A stretch of DNA of 64,000 nt from Streptomyces griseoruber. GTDB lineage: Bacteria > Actinomycetota > Actinomycetes > Streptomycetales > Streptomycetaceae. The stretch spans positions 1,206-65,205 of the forward strand of contig NZ_KQ948769.1 in NCBI RefSeq assembly GCF_001514205.1, written 5' to 3'. The notes under the pieces were generated by a model. The model had not been told where the DNA came from. It saw only the letters and a list, made by a program, of their open reading frames with translations, and searched no databases. Below are positions 51,955 to 59,388 of this stretch, piece after piece. The position numbers were made by a program, and so were the translations under genes. The stretch's first letter is position 1, and every line of letters begins with the position of its first letter.

Positions 51955-52824
51955 GTGGCCGACCGTTTCGACCTGGCCGTACCGGCCGTGAGCTGGCTGG
52001 CCGGCAAGGGACTGCGGGAGGGCACGGTCCTGCAGTCCTTCGCCTTCGACGAGAGCCACGGACACCTCTACGTCCTCCAGGTCCGCGAGGGCGGCGAGGC
52101 GGCCGGCCACCTGTGCCTCAACCGCCTCGACCACAAGGGGAACGCGCTCGGCCACATGTACCTCCAGGGCTTCGGCCACGGCGTCAGCCTGGGGGTGCAG
52201 AACGCCCCCGACGGCACCGTCTGGATCTGGACCGAGGCGGACTCCCGGGGCGGTTACGGCCAGGGCGTCACCCGCTTCCGCTTCGTCCCCGGCGCCGTGC
52301 GCACCGCCGACGACGTCAGGATCCGCAAGCCCATACCCGGGTCCACCAACAACCAGCCCTCGGTCTGCATGACCTCCAAGCGGCTCTCGGTCCGCTACCG
52401 GATGGCCGGCAAGCCCCGCTACCGGGTCTGGGACCTGGAGTCCTTCGTCGACCGCGACTACGACGACCCGGTCGCCGACTTCGCCCAGACCGGCGCCCAC
52501 CCCGACCCGCAGATCCCCTTCCAGGGGTACGCCCTGCACGGCGACCATGTCTACCAGCTCGCCGGCACCGCCTACGACCCCGTGACCAACCCGCCCGCCA
52601 AGCGCGGCAACGCCTACCTCTCCTGCCTCGACGCCCGCACCGGCGAGCTCCTCCAGCGCACCCGCACCGGCGCCGGCCAGAGCCTCGCCTACCGCGAGCC
52701 CGAAGGCCTCGCCGTCCGCGGCTCCCGCCTCTACCTGGGCTTCGCCTCCGGCACCGCCGGAGCCCGCCGCTTCTCCCTCTACTACAAGGCTGCGAAGAAG
52801 AAGTCCGCGAAGAAGAAGTCATAG
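51955..52824 (+). CDS. TagC-like/phage-baseplate-like beta-propeller protein
   Basis: A 289-residue protein resembling the P68-type receptor-binding/TagC-like propeller family, sometimes labelled teichoic acid biosynthesis protein C. Typical elements are LQSFAFDESHGHLYVLQVRE, LGHMYLQGFGHGVSLGVQ and WIWTEADSRGGYGQGVTRF. The C-terminus is Lys-rich (AAKKKSAKKKS). No signal peptide or phage genes lie nearby. The biological role is unclear; carbohydrate binding is plausible. GTG start at 51955. Confidence 0.75.
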   Translation: MADRFDLAVPAVSWLAGKGLREGTVLQSFAFDESHGHLYVLQVREGGEAAGHLCLNRLDHKGNALGHMYLQGFGHGVSLGVQNAPDGTVWIWTEADSRGGYGQGVTRFRFVPGAVRTADDVRIRKPIPGSTNNQPSVCMTSKRLSVRYRMAGKPRYRVWDLESFVDRDYDDPVADFAQTGAHPDPQIPFQGYALHGDHVYQLAGTAYDPVTNPPAKRGNAYLSCLDARTGELLQRTRTGAGQSLAYREPEGLAVRGSRLYLGFASGTAGARRFSLYYKAAKKKSAKKKS

Positions 52825-52849
52825 CGCCCGCAGGGATGGTGACGTGCCG

Positions 52850-54289
52850 TCAGGACTCCGGCAGCGGCTCGTCCGGCACCTCGCCCAGCCCCGCCAGCGC
52901 GGCCCGGGCCGTCCGGGCGTGCAGCGGGGAGAAGTACGGGTTCAGCCGCAGCGCCTCCGCGAGATGCCGGCGGGCGTTCGCCGTCCGCTCCAGCGCGCGT
53001 TCGATCATGCCCCGGTGGTAGGAGTACGACGCGCTGAGCACCGCCCCGCCGTGCACCCGGTCGGTGGCGGTCGTCGCGTACTTCAGCGCCTCCTGGTCCG
53101 CTCCGGCCCGGTGCAGCGCCCAGCCCAGCGCGTCCGCGACCGCGCTGCCCGGCTGGCGCTCCCACTCGGCCCGCAGCCGCCGTACCGCAGACGCCGGATC
53201 ACCGTGATCCGCCTCGAACAGCCCGAGCACCAGCTCCCCGTCCACCCCGCCCGCCGCGTCCCGGCGCACCCGCTCCCGCAGCAGCGCGTACTGCTCCCGC
53301 GCCTCACGGCCGCGCCCCAGCGACTCGTACAGCTCGCCCAGTTCGAGCGCGTACTGCGGCAGCGGCTGCCCGGCGAGCGCCGTGCGGTACGCGGTCACCG
53401 CCAGCGCGGTCCGGCCCAGTGCCGCCAGCGCCCGCCCCTGCCCCGCCCGCGCGGCCCACTGGTCCGGGTCCAGCCGCAGGGCCGCCCGGAAATGCCGCAG
53501 CGCGCTCTCCCGCTCCCCGCGCTCGAAGGCCAGCCGCCCGCCCCGCTCCAGCCACGCGGCCTCCTCGGCGGGGGAGGAGGCCCCGGCCGCCGCGTCGGCC
53601 AGCGCCGCCTGCGCGTCCTCCCGGAGCCCCTGCTCCCAGTACACGCCCGCCGCCCGTGCCAGCACCGCCGGACCCGACCGCAGCTTCCGCAGCCGCTCCA
53701 GCGCGGTGCGGGCCTTCTTGTGGTCGCCGAGGCCCGTGTACGCGTCGACGAGCTGCCCGTACGTCGTCCAGCGCGCCGGTGACGCCTGGTGCGCGGCCTG
53801 CGCCCACTTCAGCGCCGCGGGGAAGTCCCGGCGCGCGTTGGCCAGCGCGGCCAGCCCGTCCAGGGCCTCGGCGTTGCCCTGCGGCCGCACCTTCAGCGAG
53901 GTCCGCAGCGCCCGCTCGGCCTTCGGGTAGAGGACGTCCGCCCGGGCGGTACGCCGCCCCTGCTCCACGTACGCCGCCCCGAGCACCGCCCACGACGCCG
54001 CGTCCCGGGGATGCTCCCGCACCCGGCTCTCCCGCTCGCCGATCAGCTCCGCCAGCCCGGGCAGCGCCGCCGGCACCCCCGCCCCCACCGCCGCGCCCGC
54101 CCGCGCCCCCGCGGCCGGCGCCGCCGCCCCGCGCTCCGGCCCCTCCCCGGGCACCCACAGCAGCACCGCCCCACCGGCCAGCACCAGACCCCCCACGAGC
54201 GAGCCGACCGCCGCCCGCCGCCGATACCGGGGCGCAACCCGTGCGGCTTCCCGTGCGGTGTTCTTTTCGTTTCGTACGACGCTGTCCAT
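52850..54289 (-). CDS. Membrane-anchored TPR protein
   Basis: A 479-residue protein. After a basic N-terminus, one membrane helix (residues about 27-47, AVGSLVGGLVLAGGAVLLWV) is followed by a Pro/Ala linker and about ten tetratricopeptide repeats (for example LGAAYVEQGRRTARADVLYP and LRHFRAALRLDPDQWAARAG). It should sit at the cell envelope as a scaffold. ATG at 54289 removes an 11-codon extension. The partner is unknown. Confidence 0.88.
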   Translation of the reverse strand: MDSVVRNEKNTAREAARVAPRYRRRAAVGSLVGGLVLAGGAVLLWVPGEGPERGAAAPAAGARAGAAVGAGVPAALPGLAELIGERESRVREHPRDAASWAVLGAAYVEQGRRTARADVLYPKAERALRTSLKVRPQGNAEALDGLAALANARRDFPAALKWAQAAHQASPARWTTYGQLVDAYTGLGDHKKARTALERLRKLRSGPAVLARAAGVYWEQGLREDAQAALADAAAGASSPAEEAAWLERGGRLAFERGERESALRHFRAALRLDPDQWAARAGQGRALAALGRTALAVTAYRTALAGQPLPQYALELGELYESLGRGREAREQYALLRERVRRDAAGGVDGELVLGLFEADHGDPASAVRRLRAEWERQPGSAVADALGWALHRAGADQEALKYATTATDRVHGGAVLSASYSYHRGMIERALERTANARRHLAEALRLNPYFSPLHARTARAALAGLGEVPDEPLPES

Positions 54290-54387
54290 GGCGCTCACTG
54301 TGCGCCGGCGCGCACGCCACACCCGGGCAGGTGACGGCCCCCGGGGACGGGGTTCACACCGATGGCCCCGGGTGCGAACCTGTGATC

Positions 54388-55788
54388 ATGAGCCGTATCG
54401 AAGCGCCACGCGACGAGGCCACGGGCAACCTCGCCGACCGTCTGCTCGCCGGCCTGCCCGCCGACGCCGTTCTCACCGACCCCGAGGTCACCGCCGCGTA
54501 CGCCAACGACATGGCGAGCTTCTGCCCGGCCGGCACCCCGGCCGTCGTCGTGCTGCCCCGTACCGTCGAACAGGTCCAGCACGTCATGCGCACCGCCACC
54601 GAGCTGCGCCTGCCCGTCGTCCCGCAGGGCGCCCGCACCGGCCTGTCCGGCGCCGCCAACGCCACCGACGGGTGTGTGGTGCTGTCGCTGACGAAGATGG
54701 ACCGGATCCTGGAGATCAGCCCGGTCGACCGCATCGCCGTCGTCGAACCGGGTGTCGTCAACGCGGCCCTCTCCCGCGCCGTGGACGCACTCGGCCTCTG
54801 CTACCCGCCCGACCCCTCGAGCTGGGAGATGTGCACGATCGGCGGGAACATCGGCACGGCCTCGGGCGGGCTGTGCTGTGTGAAGTACGGGGTGACGGCC
54901 GAGTACGTCCTCGGCCTCGACGTCGTCCTCGCCGACGGGCGGCTGATGTCCACCGGCCGGCGCACCGCCAAGGGCGTCGCCGGGTACGACCTGACCCGGC
55001 TGTTCGTGGGCTCCGAGGGCTCCCTCGGCATCGTCGTCCGCGCCGTCCTGGCCCTCAGGCCGAAGCCGCCGCGCCAGCTCGTGCTGGCGGCGGAGTTCGC
55101 GTCGGCGGCCGCCGCCTGCGACGCGGTCTGCCGGATCATGGCCGGCGGGCATGTGCCGTCCCTGCTGGAGCTGATGGACCGCACGACCGTCAAGGCGGTC
55201 AACGCCCTCACCCGGATGGGCCTGCCCGAGACCACCGAGGCCCTCCTGCTGGCCGCCTTCGACACCACCGACCCGGCCGCCGACCTCGCCGCCGTGGGCG
55301 CGCTGTGCGAGGAGGCGGGCGCCACCCAGGTCGTCCCGGCCGACGACGCGGCGGAGTCCGAACTCCTCCTGACGGCCCGGCGTTCGTCCCTCGTCGCCCT
55401 GGAGGCCGTCAAGGGCACCACGATGATCGACGACGTGTGCGTGCCCCGCTCCCGCCTCGGCGACCTGATCGAGGGCGTCGAGCACATCGCCGCCAAGCAC
55501 CGCCTGACCATCGGCGTCGTCGCCCACGCCGGGGACGGCAACACCCACCCCACCGTCTGCTTCGACGCCCAGGACCCCGACGAGTGCCGGCGCGCCCGCG
55601 CGTCCTTCGACGAGATCATGGCGCTCGGCCTGGAACTCGGCGGCACCATCACCGGCGAGCACGGCGTGGGCGTCCTGAAGAAGGAGTGGCTGGCGCGCGA
55701 GATCGGCCCGGTGGGGCTGGAGATGCAGCGGGCCGTCAAGCAGGTGTTCGACCCGCTGGGGATCCTCAACCCGGGCAAGCTGTTCTGA
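54388..55788 (+). CDS. FAD-linked oxidase, glycolate oxidase GlcD-like
   Basis: A 466-residue flavoprotein. The FAD-binding PCMH domain holds VVPQGARTGLSGAANATDG and IGGNIGTASGGLCCVKYGVT; the C-terminal FAD-oxidase domain ends with ITGEHGVGVLKKEWL and FDPLGILNPGKLF. It oxidises a 2-hydroxy acid such as glycolate or lactate and passes electrons to a quinone or partner. GlcE/GlcF-like partners are absent, so the precise substrate is unknown. ATG at 54388. It converges with ssgG. Confidence 0.92.
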   Translation: MSRIEAPRDEATGNLADRLLAGLPADAVLTDPEVTAAYANDMASFCPAGTPAVVVLPRTVEQVQHVMRTATELRLPVVPQGARTGLSGAANATDGCVVLSLTKMDRILEISPVDRIAVVEPGVVNAALSRAVDALGLCYPPDPSSWEMCTIGGNIGTASGGLCCVKYGVTAEYVLGLDVVLADGRLMSTGRRTAKGVAGYDLTRLFVGSEGSLGIVVRAVLALRPKPPRQLVLAAEFASAAAACDAVCRIMAGGHVPSLLELMDRTTVKAVNALTRMGLPETTEALLLAAFDTTDPAADLAAVGALCEEAGATQVVPADDAAESELLLTARRSSLVALEAVKGTTMIDDVCVPRSRLGDLIEGVEHIAAKHRLTIGVVAHAGDGNTHPTVCFDAQDPDECRRARASFDEIMALGLELGGTITGEHGVGVLKKEWLAREIGPVGLEMQRAVKQVFDPLGILNPGKLF

Positions 55789-55807
55789 CCCCCGCGCTCG
55801 GGCCCGC

Positions 55808-56221
55808 TCACTGGGCGAGCAGCTCGGCCAGACCCTCGTCCAGGCCGAGCTGCTCGCCCTCGGTGCCCGGCGGCACCGCCCGCAGCGTCCGCTCCAGCCA
55901 GGCCGACACCTGCGCGGCCGGCGCCTCCAGGAGGGCGTCGCCGTCCGGGGAACTGAGCGCCATCAGCACGACACTGCGCCCCTGCGACTTCGTCGGCCAC
56001 ACCCGCACGTCCCCGTGCCCACAGGGCCGGAACACCCCCTCCACCAGCAACTCCCGGGCGAACGTCCAGTGGACGGGCTGCTCCGAGTTGATGTGGAAGA
56101 TGACGTGCACGGCGAACGGGTCGTCGCTGCGGTAGCCCAGCCGGGCCGGGACGGGGATGCTGCGCTCCGGCGACAGGATGAGCTGGAGCTCCAGTTCGCG
56201 CTCCACCACGGTGTGATGCAT
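55808..56221 (-). CDS. ssgG: SsgA-like sporulation protein, SsgG type
   Basis: A 137-residue SALP-family protein found only in sporulating actinomycetes. The family core is clear: VPARLGYRSDDPFAVHVIFH, VHWTFARELLVEG, GHGDVRVWPT and LMALSSPDGDALLEAP. SALPs help place septa and control cell-wall remodelling in sporulation. AGGAGA precedes the ATG. The SsgG label comes from gene order in S. coelicolor as I recall it; sequence alone would permit another SALP. Confidence 0.8.
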   Translation of the reverse strand: MHHTVVERELELQLILSPERSIPVPARLGYRSDDPFAVHVIFHINSEQPVHWTFARELLVEGVFRPCGHGDVRVWPTKSQGRSVVLMALSSPDGDALLEAPAAQVSAWLERTLRAVPPGTEGEQLGLDEGLAELLAQ

Positions 56222-56474
56222 GGTCGTTCTCCTCTCCGTACGGATGTGTACGGAGGGAGAGAGCGGAAGGGATGCGGAGCATTACGCGGGTTCGGAGAAC
56301 TTTTTTCCACGAACTCGGTCGGGGAGCCGTGGCGGACGGTTCCGAACGTGTGAAGCGAGTGCACGGGGTTGCCCGGAAAGGGGCGGGTACGGCGGGACTG
56401 GCGGTGGGGGTTGCGTCCGTCTGATAGATGTGGATGCCCCCATCCGACCTCCGAGCAGATACGGGACGACGGAC

Positions 56475-57911
56475 ATGAGCGCCCCAACCCCGGCCCCCGG
56501 CGACGACAGGCCCCGCGAGGGGTATTACCCGGACCCGTCCATTCCCGGATACGTCCGGTACTGGAACGGCTCCGCCTGGGTACCGGGCACCAGCCGCCCG
56601 GCCCCGTCGGACGGTACGCCGCTCACGCCTCCGGCCTCCCCCGTGGAGGAGACCGGCCCCCACTTCTTCGACGAGGATCCCAACCCGGCCGACCAGGTCG
56701 GCGGCGGCCGCCCCGAGCCCGCCTCGGCCTGGGGCGCGGACCGCGCCCATCAGTCCGGCTTCGGCGGCGACCAGGACCGCAGGGTCTCCTGGGGAGCACC
56801 CCAGGGCGCCGACCCCAGGGCGCCGGCGCAGCCGGGGCTGCCGGCCCAGCAGGGCGGTCCGGGGTCCCCGGCGCAGCCCGACGGCTGGTCCGCCAGCACG
56901 GACGGTACGGCGACCATCCCGCCGGCCGAGCCGGAGAACGGTGACGTGGCGTCGGGCGGGACGTTCGTCTTCCGCCGTCCCGGGGCGAGGGACGCGGCCG
57001 GGGGCGCCGCGGCGGGCAACGCCAAGCCCGGTTTCGGCGCGGGCAAGGCGGCCGCCGAGCGGGCCGCCGCGCAGGCGGCACAGGCGCAGGGCGCCCCCGG
57101 CCTCCAGGGCCCGGCCGCCCGGATGCCGGCCCAGCAGGGCCCCGCGGCCCAGGCCCCCGCCGTACAGCCCCTCGCCGTACAGCCCCCCGTCCAGCAGCAG
57201 GGCCCCGGCGCCTTCCCACCTGCCGCCGGGCAGACGGCCGGACCGGCCCCGGCGCCGCAGCCCGCGCCGGGCGTCCCGCAGCAGTCCGCCCCCATGGCCG
57301 CCGGCCCCGGCGGGGGACAGCCCTCGTGGGCGCAGCAGGTGCACCGGCTGGCGGGGGCCGACGAGCAGCCCGGGCCCTGGAAGCCGCCCGTCGAGGACAT
57401 CTTCCAGGCGGCCGCCCGCAGACAGGCCGCGGCCCGGCCGGCCGGGCTCGGCAAGCGGTTCGCGGCCCGTCTGGTCGACACCCTCGTCCTCGCCGCCGTC
57501 ACCTCGGCCGCCGCCGTACCGCTCGGGGTGAAGGCCCTCGACCACGTCAACGAGAAGATCGACGAGGCGGAGCTCACCGGACGGACCGTCACGGTGTGGC
57601 TGCTGGACGGCACGACGTCCGTCTACCTCGGCATCGTCCTCGCCGTCCTGCTGGTCTTCGGGATCGTGTACGAGGCCCTGCCGACCGCCAAGTGGGGGCG
57701 CACGCTGGGCAAGAAGCTGCTCGGTCTGCAGGTGCGGGACATCGAGGGCCACGAGCCCCCGGCCTTCGGCGCGGCCCTGCTGCGCTGGCTCGTCTACAGC
57801 GTGCCCGGGCTGCTCGTGATCGGGGTCGTGGGCGTCGTGTGGGGAGCGTTCGACCGGCCGTGGCGCCAGTGCTGGCACGACAAGGCCGCCCACACGTTCG
57901 TGGCGGGCTGA
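56475..57911 (+). CDS. DUF2510-RDD membrane protein
   Basis: A 478-residue protein. Residues 14-37 form a DUF2510 motif (GYYPDPSIPGYVRYWNGSAW). A long Pro/Gln/Ala-rich disordered linker follows to about residue 325. The C-terminal RDD domain begins GKRFAARLVDTLVLAAV (R and DD-like residues) and has three membrane helices, ending HDKAAHTFVAG. The function of RDD proteins is unclear; transport or stress roles are proposed. A second RDD gene follows. Confidence 0.9.
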   Translation: MSAPTPAPGDDRPREGYYPDPSIPGYVRYWNGSAWVPGTSRPAPSDGTPLTPPASPVEETGPHFFDEDPNPADQVGGGRPEPASAWGADRAHQSGFGGDQDRRVSWGAPQGADPRAPAQPGLPAQQGGPGSPAQPDGWSASTDGTATIPPAEPENGDVASGGTFVFRRPGARDAAGGAAAGNAKPGFGAGKAAAERAAAQAAQAQGAPGLQGPAARMPAQQGPAAQAPAVQPLAVQPPVQQQGPGAFPPAAGQTAGPAPAPQPAPGVPQQSAPMAAGPGGGQPSWAQQVHRLAGADEQPGPWKPPVEDIFQAAARRQAAARPAGLGKRFAARLVDTLVLAAVTSAAAVPLGVKALDHVNEKIDEAELTGRTVTVWLLDGTTSVYLGIVLAVLLVFGIVYEALPTAKWGRTLGKKLLGLQVRDIEGHEPPAFGAALLRWLVYSVPGLLVIGVVGVVWGAFDRPWRQCWHDKAAHTFVAG

Positions 57912-57968
57912 CACCCGTACGGCCGCTCGCCGGATGCGGTGGTCGGGGCCGCGGGTTCCACTCGGGCC

Positions 57969-58643
57969 ATGACCACCGAACCGCCCCCCGGCTCCGGCGG
58001 CCCGCCGGAGGACGATCCGCTCCGGAAGCACCCGCAGGAGCCGCCGCGCGAACCCCCGGGGGAGCCGCCGCGGGGCTCGCCGTACGACACGCCGTACGAC
58101 GGGGAGCCGCCCCCGCCGTACTCGGGCGGCGGCGGCCCCTACGGCGGTCAGGGCGGTGACGCGTACGGCGGTTACCCGGAGGATCCGCTCGCCGGGATGC
58201 CGCCGCTCGCCGAGAGCGGCAGGCGCACGCTGGCCCGGATCATCGACATGGTGCTGGTGTACATCGTGGTGGCGCTGGTGGTGTGGGCCTTCCGGGTCGA
58301 CCAGTACACGGTCGACGCCGACAAGATCGAGTTCGGCAAGACCCTCGGGCGCGAGATCATCACGGCCGTCCTCTACGTCGCGTACGACACGATCCTGATC
58401 GCCCGGACCGGCCAGACCCTCGGCAAGAAGTGGTTCGGCATGCGGGTCGCGAACCTGGCCGACGGCTCCACGCCCTCCGTGCAGACCTCGCTGGTCCGCG
58501 CCCTGGTGCTGTGGATCCCGTTCGCGTTCTGCTGCGCCTGTGTGTGGACCGCGATCGCGGGCGGCTGGAGCTACTTCGACAAGCCCTACAAGCAGGGCCT
58601 GCACGACAAGGCGGCCAAGACGGTGGTGGTCGGCCTCACCTGA
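57969..58643 (+). CDS. RDD-family membrane protein
   Basis: A 224-residue paralogue of the preceding gene without the DUF2510 motif. A Pro/Gly/Tyr-rich N-terminus (EPPREPPGEPPRGSPYDTPY) leads to an RDD domain (RRTLARIIDMVLVYIVVALV, RTGQTLGKKWFGMRVANLAD, GLHDKAAKTVVVG) with about three helices. The gap to the first gene is 57 bases, so the two are likely one transcript. A terminator follows. Confidence 0.9.
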   Translation: MTTEPPPGSGGPPEDDPLRKHPQEPPREPPGEPPRGSPYDTPYDGEPPPPYSGGGGPYGGQGGDAYGGYPEDPLAGMPPLAESGRRTLARIIDMVLVYIVVALVVWAFRVDQYTVDADKIEFGKTLGREIITAVLYVAYDTILIARTGQTLGKKWFGMRVANLADGSTPSVQTSLVRALVLWIPFAFCCACVWTAIAGGWSYFDKPYKQGLHDKAAKTVVVGLT

Positions 58644-58661
58644 GGGCGCGTGGCACGACGG

Positions 58662-58691
58662 AGGGCCCGAGTCGTCAGGCTCGGGCCCTTC
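58662..58691. terminator. Bidirectional terminator between the second RDD gene and a small membrane protein gene
   Basis: AGGGCCCGAG pairs perfectly with CTCGGGCCCT around an 8-base loop between converging genes; CTTCCTTC follows on the plus strand. Confidence 0.8.
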
Positions 58692-58706
58692 CTTCTCGCC
58701 GTTCGT

Positions 58707-59000
58707 TCAGGGGGCCGGTTCTCGGACGGGCTCGGGCGCGGCGGCCACGGAGGCGGGTACGGGCACCGGCACCGGCTCGGGCACCGCCTGCTGCTCCGGC
58801 CGGGGTTGCGGCACGGGGGCGCGCGACGACCGCGTCACCGGCACCGTCAGGGCGACGAGCACGCCGAGCGCGAGCGCGGCGACGGCGACGACGGCGATCC
58901 CGGGTCCCGAACTCGTCTGTGACAGCAGCAGCATGGCGAGCGTCGAGAAGATGACGGTGCAGGAACCGTACGTGAGCTGTGCGACAGTCGGACGAGGCAT
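58707..59000 (-). CDS. Small two-helix membrane protein
   Basis: A 97-residue protein: MPRPTVAQLTYGSCTVIFST, a first helix (IFSTLAMLLLS), a short loop, a second helix (IAVVAVAALALGVLVALTV), and a Pro/Val/Glu-rich tail. No family is recognised. ATG at 59000 is chosen; the longer frame has no ribosome site. It converges with the RDD gene. Confidence 0.75.
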   Translation of the reverse strand: MPRPTVAQLTYGSCTVIFSTLAMLLLSQTSSGPGIAVVAVAALALGVLVALTVPVTRSSRAPVPQPRPEQQAVPEPVPVPVPASVAAAPEPVREPAP

Positions 59001-59388
59001 GGCAATCGTGTCCTCGGAAGCGGGGGAGATCTCGACTCTATTGGCCTGCATGCCCGAGGGGAACGAACGGTAAGCGTGACCTAACCCACGGTGCCGGTGC
59101 ACAGGGGGCGCACGGAGTCACGGCGTCCAGCAAGTGGACGGTCCCGCGCGCCCGTTCGAGGCCTCCGGGTGCCTCGGTCACGTTACGGTCATGTGTCCGC
59201 AATGCGAACACCGGCTCTCAATAATGCACTTGATCTGTCCAAGTCAAGGTCTGTTTTTTCTCGTAAACCAGTAGTCAAATGGCGTCACTTGACTACACGC
59301 GTATAACCGCGCGCGGACTTTCCTTGACAAAACCCCTGACAAGGACATCCCTCCGCGTGGACGGTCGCGTGAGTGGGAGGACATCAAG
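59001..59388. promoter_or_regulatory. AT-richer control region of the M6 protease gene
   Basis: About 170 bases before the TTG start are unusually AT-rich for this genome. They hold five copies of TTGAC/GTCAA-type motifs: CTTGA-N10-TCAAG (59229-59248), TAGTCAA-N10-TTGACTA (59272-59295) and TTGACA (59324-59329). TATAAC at 59302-59307 is a -10-like hexamer. No open frame is credible here. Confidence 0.6.

Noticed and set aside
54801..58604. 1267-codon open frame on the minus strand
   Set aside because: It runs through genes for a flavoprotein, SsgG and two RDD proteins that are all recognisable; its translation is low-complexity and without family features.
59289..59307. TTGACT followed by TATAAC as a promoter for the M6 protease gene
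   Set aside because: The hexamers are only seven bases apart, far short of the usual 16-19, so they cannot form one promoter.
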